Positions 55,461 through 63,692 of a DNA stretch of 64,000 nt are shown in pieces. The first letter of the stretch is position 1; each line of letters opens with the position of its first letter. The notes beneath the pieces were generated by a model. It did no database searches, had not been told where the DNA came from, and worked only from the letters and a program-made list of their open reading frames with translations. The position numbers and the translations under genes were made by a program. Source of the stretch: JAVVTR01 sp036653535 (lineage in GTDB: Bacteria > Bacteroidota > Bacteroidia > Bacteroidales > P3); assembly GCA_036653535.1 (NCBI GenBank), contig JAVVTR010000002.1, forward strand, positions 71,916 through 135,915, in the 5' to 3' direction.

Positions 55461-56102
55461 ATGATTAGAAAAGAGTTATATAGCCATGTTTTAGATTGGT
55501 TTGAGCAAAATATGCCCTTGGCTAAGAGTGAATTGAATTATCAAAATGCTTATGAATTGCTGGTTGCTGTTATTTTATCTGCACAGTGTACCGATAAACG
55601 AGTTAATATAGTAACTCCAGCTTTTTTTAAAAGATTTCCAAACGTACAAAGTTTGTCGGAAAGTAATTCCTCGGAAATTTTTGAATATATCCGATCTATA
55701 TCTTATCCTAATAACAAGAGTAAACATTTGTTGGGGATGGCTAAAATGCTAATAGATGAATTTCATGGGGAGATTCCAAGTTTGGTAGAGGATATGATGC
55801 GTTTGCCTGGGGTTGGACGAAAGACAGCTCATGTGATAGCTTCTATTATTTATCATCAACCTACCATGGCGGTGGATACTCATGTTTTTCGCGTTTCTTC
55901 CCGAATAGGGCTAAGTAAAGGAGCTAAAACGCCATTGGAGACAGAAAAACAATTGATGAGATATATACCACTGGAAAAAGTGGGGAAAGCACATCATTGG
56001 TTGATTTTACATGGGCGATATGTTTGCAAGGCGAGAAATCCCAAGTGTGAAACGTGTGGGTTGCGGCAATGGTGTAGTTATGCAAATGAAAATAGAGAAT
56101 AG
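55461..56102 (+). CDS. nth: Endonuclease III
   Basis: Bifunctional DNA glycosylase/AP lyase for oxidised pyrimidines. 213 residues. VILSAQCTDKRVN, the helix-hairpin-helix LPGVGRKTAHVIAS with the catalytic Lys, AVDTHVFRVSSRIGL with the catalytic Asp, and a C-terminal 4Fe-4S site C-x6-C-x2-C-x5-C (CKARNPKCETCGLRQWC). Normal length. Confidence 0.97.
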   Translation: MIRKELYSHVLDWFEQNMPLAKSELNYQNAYELLVAVILSAQCTDKRVNIVTPAFFKRFPNVQSLSESNSSEIFEYIRSISYPNNKSKHLLGMAKMLIDEFHGEIPSLVEDMMRLPGVGRKTAHVIASIIYHQPTMAVDTHVFRVSSRIGLSKGAKTPLETEKQLMRYIPLEKVGKAHHWLILHGRYVCKARNPKCETCGLRQWCSYANENRE

Positions 56103-56199
56103 CTTAAAAAAAACAGGGTCTTATTTTTTGTGGAAAATTTCATTATAAAACGAGTAGGAGTTCATAGTTCCACCAAGAGTATAAAATGGCTCTCACGGA

Positions 56200-56245
56200 G
56201 TTCTATACGTCTTATTTATTAAAATTATTTTCGTATGAAATATTA
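56200..56245 (+). repeat. 46-bp dispersed inverted repeat, copy B
   Basis: Matches the reverse complement of 9014-9059 at 45 of 46 positions. It spans 35 bp of leader plus ATGAAATATTA of lpxB. Since it includes real lpxB codons, this is probably the original location and copy A the derived one. Confidence 0.85.
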
Positions 56246-57365
56246 CATTATAGCCGGCGAAGCGTCGGGCGATTTACATGGCTCCAATCTGATCAAAGAA
56301 ATTTTGAAAGAAGATAGTGGCGCACAAATTCGTTGTTGGGGAGGGGATAGGATGGCTCAAGCAGGAGGTACGTTAGTAAAGCACTATAAGGATTTGGCAT
56401 TTATGGGATTTGTAGAGGTCTTGATGAATTTATTCACCATTCTTAAAAATTTCAAATTTTGCAAAGCGGATATAAAAGAATTTAAACCCGATGTGTTAGT
56501 GCTGATAGATTATCCTGGTTTTAATCTGAGAATGGCTAAATATGCGCATAAACACGGATTGAAAGTGTTTTATTACATAGCGCCTCAAGTTTGGGCATGG
56601 CATACTTCTCGTGTAAAAACGATAAAAAAATATGTAGATAAACTATATGCTATCTTGCCTTTTGAAAAAGCTTTTTTTGCAAAATATGATGTGGATGTGG
56701 AATTTTATGGTCATCCTTTGTTAGATGCTTTATCCAATTACAAACCGGATATGCCCTTTTTAATAACAAATGGATATGCCGCTACTTCTTCGGATCCCCG
56801 AAAAATAATCGTTGTTTTACCTGGAAGTAGAAAACAGGAGTTGAAAAATATTTTTCCAACTATGTTGGCTACTGCCCGTTTATTACCTGAGTACAGGTTT
56901 GTGGTAGCTGCAACCAAGCAGTTGAGCGCAACTTATTATCAATCTTTTTTGCAAGATTATCCCGAAGTGGAAATAGTGTATGATCATACCTATGATTTAC
57001 TTTCTGTCGCTTTTGCTGCTATGGTGAAATCCGGAACAGCAACCTTGGAAACAGCTTTGTTTCAAGTACCGGAAGTGGTTTGTTATAAAGGGAATGCCTT
57101 ATCTTATCGCATTGCTCGTTATTTAATTAGAAATATCCAATACATTTCCTTGGTAAATTTAATTTTGAATAAAGAAGTGGTGAAAGAATTAATACAAGAG
57201 GATCTTAATTCAACAAGGCTACGGAGTGAAATGTTAAAAATATTGAAAGATCCAGATTTTAGAAATAATCAATTGCTTGATTATAAGTGTTTGATAAGCC
57301 TTGTTGGAGAAGGTGGGGCATCGAAGCGTATAGCCGCTTCAATAAAAGATGAATTTTATCGTTAA
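56235..57365 (+). CDS. lpxB: Lipid A disaccharide synthase
   Basis: GT19 enzyme joining UDP-2,3-diacylglucosamine and lipid X at the inner membrane in lipid A synthesis. 376 residues. YYIIAGEASGDLHGSNLI at the N-terminus, LIDYPGFNLRMAKYA, YYIAPQVWAWHTSRVKTI, LPGSRKQELKNIFPTM and VKSGTATLETALF are all family motifs. It lies 132 bp after nth; the leader is part of the dispersed 46-bp repeat. Followed by the SpoIID-like gene. Confidence 0.96.
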   Translation: MKYYIIAGEASGDLHGSNLIKEILKEDSGAQIRCWGGDRMAQAGGTLVKHYKDLAFMGFVEVLMNLFTILKNFKFCKADIKEFKPDVLVLIDYPGFNLRMAKYAHKHGLKVFYYIAPQVWAWHTSRVKTIKKYVDKLYAILPFEKAFFAKYDVDVEFYGHPLLDALSNYKPDMPFLITNGYAATSSDPRKIIVVLPGSRKQELKNIFPTMLATARLLPEYRFVVAATKQLSATYYQSFLQDYPEVEIVYDHTYDLLSVAFAAMVKSGTATLETALFQVPEVVCYKGNALSYRIARYLIRNIQYISLVNLILNKEVVKELIQEDLNSTRLRSEMLKILKDPDFRNNQLLDYKCLISLVGEGGASKRIAASIKDEFYR

Positions 57366-57384
57366 TTCAAATAGAGACGTTATT

Positions 57385-58557
57385 ATGAGAAGTTTTTTTG
57401 TAAAAAGTGTTTTGGTTTTGTTTGGGAGTATTTTTGTTTATACAGCCTATGCAACAGATTTGTCTGTGCGTATTTTTTCCGATAGGTCTTATGCGAAAAT
57501 GAAAATGACAACCGTATTGGGCAATTATAAAATATTGGATGGACAGGGTCAGTTTATAGCAGATCTTAGTACTAATGAGTCGGTAATTATGGAGGTGAAT
57601 AATCAAAAAATAAATTTGTATAATGATGGCAAATCTATGGGATCCTACTCTAATATTTCTTTCGATGGAGAAGGATTGAAAGCTATATTTTGCTTGAGTC
57701 CCGAACCGTCAAAAAAAGGACAAGAACGTTATTATGATGACCATTTGGAGGTTAGTGTAGAAGCCGCATCCTTATTTTTAATTAATGTGGTAGATTTAGA
57801 AAATTACGTGGCTGGAGTGGTTCAATCGGAAGTAAGAGGAATTAGTGATAAACCAGACTTTTATAAAATACAAGCCATTATATCAAGGACTTATGCCATG
57901 AATAATTTGAAGAAACATATTCAAGATGGATATAATTTATGCGATGATGTACATTGTCAGGTTTATAAAAGTCGTAATAATATGCCAATCATATTAACAG
58001 CTACAGTTCAAACAGCGGGAAAAGTTTTGGTTGATAGCGGAAATCATATAATTACCGCTTCTTTTTATTCTAATTCAGGCGGAGAAACGGTCAATTCGGA
58101 AGATGTATGGAATTTAGAAACCTCCTATTTAAAATCTATTGTGGATACCTTTTCTTTATCTATGAAAAATGCAAAATGGCAGAAGATTATGCCGAAAATG
58201 GAATGGTTGCGGTTTTTAAAGAAAACATATAATTATAATATTGACAATGTAATGATGCGAGATAGTGCGCTTTCCTTTTCTCAAGAAACAAGGAAAGTGT
58301 ATTTTTGTGGTCAAATACCCCTTAAATATATTCGGAGAGATTTAAATTTACGTTCTACTTTCTTTTCGGTTACCTGTGATGGAGAAACGGTTATTCTCAA
58401 TGGAAAAGGCTATGGTCATGGCGTAGGACTGAGCCAAGAAGGTGCAGTTAAGATGGTTGATTTTGGTTATTCTGTGGAGGATGTGATAAGATTTTATTAC
58501 ACAGGAGCAAGTATCAAGGATGTAGATGAATTACCTACCGATGATTTAGGTGATTAG
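57385..58557 (+). CDS. SpoIID/LytB domain protein
   Basis: 390 residues from ATG 57385, which gives a proper signal peptide (SVLVLFGSIFVYTAYA); the longer version to 57349 overlaps lpxB. The SpoIID core includes NVVDLENYVAGVVQSEVRG, KIQAIISRTYAMNN, ASFYSNSGGETVNSEDVW and the C-terminal GKGYGHGVGLSQEGAVKM. SpoIID enzymes are lytic transglycosylases acting on denuded glycan. In non-sporulating Bacteroidota the gene follows lpxB often, and a murein role is inferred. Confidence 0.9.
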   Translation: MRSFFVKSVLVLFGSIFVYTAYATDLSVRIFSDRSYAKMKMTTVLGNYKILDGQGQFIADLSTNESVIMEVNNQKINLYNDGKSMGSYSNISFDGEGLKAIFCLSPEPSKKGQERYYDDHLEVSVEAASLFLINVVDLENYVAGVVQSEVRGISDKPDFYKIQAIISRTYAMNNLKKHIQDGYNLCDDVHCQVYKSRNNMPIILTATVQTAGKVLVDSGNHIITASFYSNSGGETVNSEDVWNLETSYLKSIVDTFSLSMKNAKWQKIMPKMEWLRFLKKTYNYNIDNVMMRDSALSFSQETRKVYFCGQIPLKYIRRDLNLRSTFFSVTCDGETVILNGKGYGHGVGLSQEGAVKMVDFGYSVEDVIRFYYTGASIKDVDELPTDDLGD

Positions 58558-58562
58558 TATTT

Positions 58563-60128
58563 ATGTGGGCGTATCCTTATAGATCGCCATTATATTTAAG
58601 TTTTTTCTGTTACGTTACTGGCATGGTTTTGGGCCTTCCTGGAATGTTCTTTTTCCTTGGCTCCTTTTTTGTTTTTTTTCATCACCAATATGCTCTTTTT
58701 AGAGGAATAGGTTTGTTGTGTTCCATGATTGCCTTAGGTAGTTTTTGTGTTGTTCTGCAAAAGGATATTGGTAGGCAAACACATTATACTACATTGCCAC
58801 AAAAAGGTATTTACCAGTTAAAATTAGTAGATACCCCTACGGAAAAAACCAAAACATGGAAAATAAAGGTGGAGGTACAAGCGGTTGGGGTGAAAAGCGA
58901 AAACAAAATACGTTGGTATTCTTCTTATGGTTTTATTTTAATATATCTTCCTAAAGATTCCGTTTCGGCGACATTACAATATGGTTCTGTTATTTATGCA
59001 CAGGTTCAGCTAAAGCCTATAGAAAATTTCAAAGAGGATAATGGAAAAACTTTTGATTATAAAACTTTTTTGTCGCATAAACAAATATATGCACAGGCAT
59101 ATATAAAAAGAACAGAATGGCAATTGGCTAAAAACAAAAGCAGCAAGACATTCATGGAGTCTATCTTTTGTGTATCCGTATCCATTCATACGTATTTACA
59201 GAATTTTTTTCATCAAATAATAAGAGATAAGAGAGAAGCCGACATCGCTTGTGCCTTGGTTTTAGGCAGTAAGGAGGATATGGACGAAGCTTTACAGCAA
59301 TCTTATAGAAGTGCAGGAGTGGTTCATATTCTTTGCGTATCGGGTATGCATTTGGGAATATTCGCATATGTTGTATCTTCCCTCTTGAGTTTTCTTAGTT
59401 CTAAAACATGGCAACGATGGTTGAAGTTTTTGGTAGTTTGTATTGCCATTTGGGGGTATGCGTTTTTTACAGGATTCTCCGTATCGGTGCTTAGATCCTC
59501 TTGTATGTTTACCTTGGTATCCTTAGGACAATGTGTTCATAGAAAAGTAAGTACATCCAGGTCCTTAGTTTTGTCGGCTATGTTGCTGTTTTCTATAAAT
59601 CCATATTGGCTGTACGATATAGGCTGTCAATTGTCTTATTTAGCAGTGGTTGGCTTAACTTTTTTTGTTCCGTGCTTGAAAAAAATGTACAGGCCATCTA
59701 ATAAAATAGTTCAATTTGTGTGGAATGTTTTGATAGTTTCTATTTCCGCACAATTAGCAACAACACCATTGCTTTTGTTTTATTTTCAGCAATTTTCTCT
59801 TTATTTTTGGTTAGGTAATTTAGTCGTTTCTCCTTTAGCAACGGTGGCAATACCTTGGGGAATAGGTGTGTGTGTGCTTTCTTATATACATTCTACTGTT
59901 GCTGGTTTTCTATGCTATGGTTTAAGCTTTGTACTGAAAAGTATGAATATGTGGGCCGCTATGGTGGAAAAATTACCCAATGCACTACTCTCTATTCCTC
60001 TATCTTTTTTGGGTTGTGTGGGAGTGTATGTCTTGATTATTGCCTTATATATAGCCATAAAAAAGCGGCATAAGAATTGGCTAAAAGTAAGTTTGATAAG
60101 TTTGTGTTTTATTTGTTGGATTGGATAA
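58563..60128 (+). CDS. ComEC/Rec2-like competence membrane protein
   Basis: 521 residues with about ten hydrophobic helices. An N-terminal DUF4131-like part with GSVIYAQVQLKPIENF and GKTFDYKTFLSHKQIYAQAYI, then the Competence domain with LVLGSKEDMDEALQQSYRSAG, VHILCVSGMHLGIF, WGYAFFTGFSVSVLRSS and DIGCQLSYLAVVGLTF. It lacks the C-terminal metallo-beta-lactamase domain of longer ComEC proteins, as other short Bacteroidota forms do. Probable DNA uptake channel. It is 5 bp after the SpoIID-like gene. Confidence 0.88.
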   Translation: MWAYPYRSPLYLSFFCYVTGMVLGLPGMFFFLGSFFVFFHHQYALFRGIGLLCSMIALGSFCVVLQKDIGRQTHYTTLPQKGIYQLKLVDTPTEKTKTWKIKVEVQAVGVKSENKIRWYSSYGFILIYLPKDSVSATLQYGSVIYAQVQLKPIENFKEDNGKTFDYKTFLSHKQIYAQAYIKRTEWQLAKNKSSKTFMESIFCVSVSIHTYLQNFFHQIIRDKREADIACALVLGSKEDMDEALQQSYRSAGVVHILCVSGMHLGIFAYVVSSLLSFLSSKTWQRWLKFLVVCIAIWGYAFFTGFSVSVLRSSCMFTLVSLGQCVHRKVSTSRSLVLSAMLLFSINPYWLYDIGCQLSYLAVVGLTFFVPCLKKMYRPSNKIVQFVWNVLIVSISAQLATTPLLLFYFQQFSLYFWLGNLVVSPLATVAIPWGIGVCVLSYIHSTVAGFLCYGLSFVLKSMNMWAAMVEKLPNALLSIPLSFLGCVGVYVLIIALYIAIKKRHKNWLKVSLISLCFICWIG

Positions 60129-60130
60129 AA

Positions 60131-60178
60131 AAGCGACTCTCTATAAAAACGAGTTTGTGTTTTTATAGAGAGTCGCTT
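60131..60178. terminator. Bidirectional terminator between comEC-like gene and ompA-like gene
   Basis: Perfect 20-bp stem (60131-60150 with 60159-60178) with an 8-nt loop, placed 2 bp after the ComEC stop. It lacks a long T run on the + side, but its stem strength and convergent position make termination likely. Confidence 0.8.
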
Positions 60179-60210
60179 AGAAAATAAAACTACTAAAAAG
60201 GGAAGATAGA

Positions 60211-61149
60211 TTAGTTTCCTAAAATTTGGAACAATTCATTTAATTTCGGGGTGAGTATAATTTCCGTTCTACGATTTTTGGCTCTATTTTCTTTTATATC
60301 ATTACTAACCAATGGAACAAATTCCCCTCTTCCTGCAGCTGTTATTTGGCCTGGATTAACGCCTTTATTTTCCAAAAGAATTTTTACAATAGAGGTTGCT
60401 CTCATCACGCTTAAATCCCAATTGTCTTGAATGTCTCCTTTGCTTTTAAGAGGAACGTTATCGGTATGGCCTTCCACTAAAACTTGTATATCCGGATTTT
60501 TGGCAAGAATATTACTTACTTCGTAAAGAGCTTCTCTACCCTGTGGCCCAACGGTCCAACTACCGGAAGCAAACAATAATTTCTCGTCCATGGAAACGTA
60601 AACTTTGCCATTTTTAGTATAAACAGAGAGTCCTTTGTCTTTAAATCCTAATAAAGCATCATTAACCTTATCCTTAAGGGCATTCATTTCTTGCACTTTT
60701 TTATCTAATATTTCTTGAAGTTCGTTCACCCGTTTTTCTTTTTCTGCTAACAAGGCTGCTTTTTCTTTTAGTTCACTTTCTTTTTGATTTAATTTTTGTG
60801 CTAATGCATCTTTCCCAGAGACGGTGGTTTTGTACTTGGAATCAATTTGATCGTAACTATGTTGTAAACTTTGTAGCTCTTCACTACATACTTGATAATT
60901 TCTCCTTAGAGTGTCTAATTCCGTAGTACTGTTTTCTAGTTCTTTTCCAAGTCGATCGGAGAGAGATTTGCATTCGGTTAAATTTACTCCAAGTTGTTGA
61001 TTTTCTTTGTCTAATTTATTGCTTTTTTTAGTACAAGCCTCACTCTTAGATAATAATTCGTTGTATTTTTTGGAGGAAACACAAGAAAAATTGCCTAGCA
61101 TTAAGGCAGAAAGTAATAATACTTCCGAAATATAAATAAAACGTTTCAT
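60211..61149 (-). CDS. OmpA-family peptidoglycan-binding protein, likely lipoprotein
   Basis: 312 residues. Signal sequence about 1-23 ending LGNFSC, a loose lipobox. A long coiled coil follows (about 30-165), with heptad-like Leu and many Lys/Glu. The C-terminal OmpA domain (about 185-305) has LLFASGSWTV, VLVEGHTDNVPLKS, NWDLSVMRATSIVKILL and AAGRGEFVPLVSN, with NRRTEIIL for binding diaminopimelate in murein. It tethers outer membrane to cell wall. Single gene. Confidence 0.9.
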   Translation of the reverse strand: MKRFIYISEVLLLSALMLGNFSCVSSKKYNELLSKSEACTKKSNKLDKENQQLGVNLTECKSLSDRLGKELENSTTELDTLRRNYQVCSEELQSLQHSYDQIDSKYKTTVSGKDALAQKLNQKESELKEKAALLAEKEKRVNELQEILDKKVQEMNALKDKVNDALLGFKDKGLSVYTKNGKVYVSMDEKLLFASGSWTVGPQGREALYEVSNILAKNPDIQVLVEGHTDNVPLKSKGDIQDNWDLSVMRATSIVKILLENKGVNPGQITAAGRGEFVPLVSNDIKENRAKNRRTEIILTPKLNELFQILGN

Positions 61150-61245
61150 AGTAGTATGTCTTAAAAGGTTTATTGATCAATAATAAAAATCTAAAGATAG
61201 TTAAAGTGTTTCAGAAATTAAAAAAACGTATAAATTAAATTGTTT

Positions 61246-62028
61246 CTAAAAATTGGTTTCTATTTCAATGCCACTGGGACAGTGATCCGAATGAACCACT
61301 TGTGGATATATAAAAGCATGGTTTAAATATGGAGTGAGGTTATTAGTGAGCATTAGGTAGTCAATACGCCAGCCTAAATTCTTTATTCTAGAATTTGCTC
61401 TGTAGCTCCACCAGGTATATTGATTTTTTTGATCCGGATTTTTATATCTAAAACTATCGGTAAAACCTGTTTCTATAAAATCACTCATCCATTTTCTTTC
61501 TTCTGGCAAAAAGCCTGAAGATTTAGCGTTGCGGATGGGATCGTGAATATCTATAGCTTCGTGACAAATATTATAGTCGCCTGCCAAAATTAAGTACGGT
61601 CTTTGCTTTTGTAATTCCTGTATGTACTTTTGAAAATCGGTTAGCCATTGCATTTTAAAAGCTTGACGCTCTTCTCCACTGGTGCCGGATGGGTGATAGG
61701 CGCTTATTACACTAATTTTTCCAAAATCAGCCCGAAGGAATCTTCCTTCTGCATCATAAATAGGAATACCCATTCCTGCATATATTTGATCTGGCTCTTC
61801 TTTACTCAATATAGCTACACCGCTATAGCCTTTTTTTTGAGCAGAAAAACAATGGCATTTATAGCCAATAGCTTCAAAATCTAATATAGGTATAACATCA
61901 ACCTGAGCCTTGGTCTCTTGCAAACAAACTATATCCGCTCCACTTTGTTCTAGCCATTCGATAAAGCCCTTGCCTATAGCAGCACGTATTCCATTAACGT
62001 TATAGGTTATAATTTTTTTTGAGGACAT
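61246..62028 (-). CDS. xth: Exodeoxyribonuclease III
   Basis: AP endonuclease and 3'-5' exonuclease. 260 residues from ATG 62028 (MSSKKIITYNVNGIRAA). An in-frame ATG at 62058 overlaps the -7 promoter and is rejected. YNVNGIRAAIGKGF, VCLQETKAQ (metal-binding Glu), SAYHPSGTSGEER, AGDYNICHEAIDIHDP (Asp and Asn) and HSDHCPSGIEI (catalytic Asp-His) are all there. Confidence 0.96.
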   Translation of the reverse strand: MSSKKIITYNVNGIRAAIGKGFIEWLEQSGADIVCLQETKAQVDVIPILDFEAIGYKCHCFSAQKKGYSGVAILSKEEPDQIYAGMGIPIYDAEGRFLRADFGKISVISAYHPSGTSGEERQAFKMQWLTDFQKYIQELQKQRPYLILAGDYNICHEAIDIHDPIRNAKSSGFLPEERKWMSDFIETGFTDSFRYKNPDQKNQYTWWSYRANSRIKNLGWRIDYLMLTNNLTPYLNHAFIYPQVVHSDHCPSGIEIETNF

Positions 62029-62055
62029 AGTGTATCTTGTTATTTGTAAGAGTTG

Positions 62056-62063
62056 CAAAGTTA
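62056..62063 (-). promoter_or_regulatory. -7 promoter element for xth
   Basis: Minus strand TAACTTTG, 27 bp before ATG 62028; a TTTG lies 17 bp upstream, shorter than the usual spacing. Confidence 0.55.
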
Positions 62064-62093
62064 TGTAAAAATTCCAATTTCAAAAAATTTGCT

Positions 62094-62101
62094 TATTTTT
62101 G
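62094..62101 (+). promoter_or_regulatory. -7 promoter element for the SlyD-like gene
   Basis: TATTTTTG, 103 bp before ATG 62205, diverging from the xth element 30 bp away. No -33 at standard spacing; a long leader would result. Confidence 0.4.
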
Positions 62102-62204
62102 TGAAATTAAAAAATCATTGGTCTTAGAAGTTGCCTAAGATTAGAAAATTTCTAATCTTTTCGATAAAAGAAACAGTTCTAAATGGGCTAAAAAGGAAAA
62201 CAAT

Positions 62205-62699
62205 ATGAATGTAGAAAAAAACAGTGTGGTGAGTTTAACCTATACGCTCCGATATGATGATATAAATGGAGAAATTATAGAAGAGGTGGATAAAACCAAT
62301 CCTATGAATGTGTTAATTGGGCACGAATTGCTTTTAGATAAATTTGAAGAAAATTTGCAAGGTTTAAAAAAAGGAGATTTATTTGAATTTGCACTTACAG
62401 AAGAAGAAGGATATGGTTTATATGATGAAGAAGGGGTTATAAGAGTTCCCAAAGCGGAATTGATGGATGGGGTACCAGAAGAAGAGCGAGAGATGTTGTA
62501 TGAAGGTAATATTGTACCTATACAAGATACAGAGGGAACCGAGTATCAGGCATTTATAACAGAGATAAAGGACGATATTATTACTTTGGATTTTAATCAT
62601 CCTTTGGCTGGAGAAAATCTTTATTTTAAGGGTGTTGTTGTTGGCGTTAGAGAAGCAACAAAGGAGGAGATTAAAACGGAGAATGTAACGAAATTTTAA
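62205..62699 (+). CDS. SlyD-like FKBP-type peptidyl-prolyl isomerase
   Basis: 164 residues, cytosolic. FKBP core VVSLTYTLRYDDINGEIIEE and a chaperone insert-in-flap with FEFALTEEEGYGLYDEEGVI, then HPLAGENLYFKGVVVGVREA. The metal-binding His-rich tail of E. coli SlyD is absent. It probably assists folding. It is 11 bp before the membrane-anchored regulator, which has a strong ribosome-binding site. Confidence 0.92.
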   Translation: MNVEKNSVVSLTYTLRYDDINGEIIEEVDKTNPMNVLIGHELLLDKFEENLQGLKKGDLFEFALTEEEGYGLYDEEGVIRVPKAELMDGVPEEEREMLYEGNIVPIQDTEGTEYQAFITEIKDDIITLDFNHPLAGENLYFKGVVVGVREATKEEIKTENVTKF

Positions 62700-62705
62700 A
62701 GGAGG
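62698..62705 (+). promoter_or_regulatory. Strong Shine-Dalgarno sequence before the LuxR-type gene
   Basis: AAAGGAGG at 62698-62705, 5 nt before the ATG at 62711, and overlapping the stop of the SlyD-like gene. Such sites are rare in Bacteroidota, where most genes here lack one. Confidence 0.7.
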
Positions 62706-62710
62706 AAACC

Positions 62711-63502
62711 ATGAGTATAGGATTTATAGTATGTATTGTTTTTTGTATAGCTTTAATAACAACAGGAGTGGTTATATTGGTGCAAAAACGCAAAAAAAAG
62801 CATCCCCTTGTTTTTCGGCATGGACAAACTATATCTCAATTTTATAATATAGCAGATGAAGCCGAAAAGGAGCAGAATAAAAAGCTGCAAGATAATTCTT
62901 TAGATTCGATACAAGAAGAAATACCTGCTTCCGAAGTAGGTTCGGAAAATGCGATGAAGCAAGAGAATTTTGAAAATATGCCTCATAGGGAAGATGCCTT
63001 ATTGAGTTTTGTGGATCTAAAGGAGGAATCGGATATGGATAATAGTGCTTTGCCAAAGAATATCGCTATGGAAAATAGAGAGGAGCAAGCCTTATTAATG
63101 TTTGAAACACATGAATTATTATTGACCCTTTCCGATGGGGTGAAGAAAATAGCAGCGGCCAAAACGGAAGAAATACGCAATGAACGAATAAAGGAAATGC
63201 AGCAAGCTTTAAAAGTATTAGATGTTAAAAGTCGATGGGAAGAATATAGGGAACTTTTTAGCAAAACATATCCTGGATTTTTCAATAAATTAGAAACTTA
63301 TTCTCCTGAATTAAATCCTTTTGAGTTACGCTTATGTGCTTTATTAGCATTAGATAAAAGCACTCGGGAAATAGCAGATTTAAGTAATAGGTCTATAAGA
63401 ACGATAGAAACTTCTATTTATAAAATTCGTAAAAAACTAAGTATCCCTTCGGAGGCAAAAATTCAAGATTTTTTGAAAAACTTGGGAAACGACACCAAAT
63501 AA
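62711..63502 (+). CDS. Membrane-anchored LuxR-type helix-turn-helix protein
   Basis: 263 residues. One N-terminal membrane helix (about 3-24, GFIVCIVFCIALITTGVVIL) followed by KRKKKH, which fixes the rest in the cytosol. A low-complexity acidic linker (about 50-130) leads to a helical segment and a C-terminal LuxR-like DNA-binding domain at about 200-255: FELRLCALLALDKSTREIAD and SIRTIETSIYKIRKKL. No sensor, TPR or receiver domain is visible. A role as a transcription regulator held at the membrane is inferred; target and signal are unknown. Confidence 0.75.
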   Translation: MSIGFIVCIVFCIALITTGVVILVQKRKKKHPLVFRHGQTISQFYNIADEAEKEQNKKLQDNSLDSIQEEIPASEVGSENAMKQENFENMPHREDALLSFVDLKEESDMDNSALPKNIAMENREEQALLMFETHELLLTLSDGVKKIAAAKTEEIRNERIKEMQQALKVLDVKSRWEEYRELFSKTYPGFFNKLETYSPELNPFELRLCALLALDKSTREIADLSNRSIRTIETSIYKIRKKLSIPSEAKIQDFLKNLGNDTK

Positions 63503-63641
63503 AAACTAAGCAAATTAAGCAAACTTATAGAATTAGATAGTGGTTAAGCCTTGAAGTATTGACCTCTTTCACTAGTGTCCCATTAAAGTTTAGAAATATT
63601 CTTTGAAATTATTGAAATATAGTTAGTTGCAAAGATTTTTA

Positions 63642-63670
63642 TTGTGCGACGATTTGAATTTGTAGATTTG
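63642..63670 (+). promoter_or_regulatory. Probable transposase promoter
   Basis: TTG at 63642-63644, 18-bp spacer, TAGATTTG at 63663-63670; ATG at 63693. The stretch 63503-63692 should contain the left end of the insertion sequence, but I could not fix its terminal repeat without the right end. Confidence 0.4.
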
Positions 63671-63692
63671 CGTTTAATAAGTTATTACGCAT

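Noticed and set aside
19327..56119. Shared stretch of an A run followed by CAGGGTC at about 19330 and 56106, with a similar A-run/CAGGGGGTC at 50711
   Set aside because: The match is short and mostly poly-A; the 50.7 kb case is a terminator stem. Not enough to claim a repeat family.
61246..62101. Longer xth start at ATG 62058
   Set aside because: That codon overlaps the -7 promoter element, so it would not be in the transcript.
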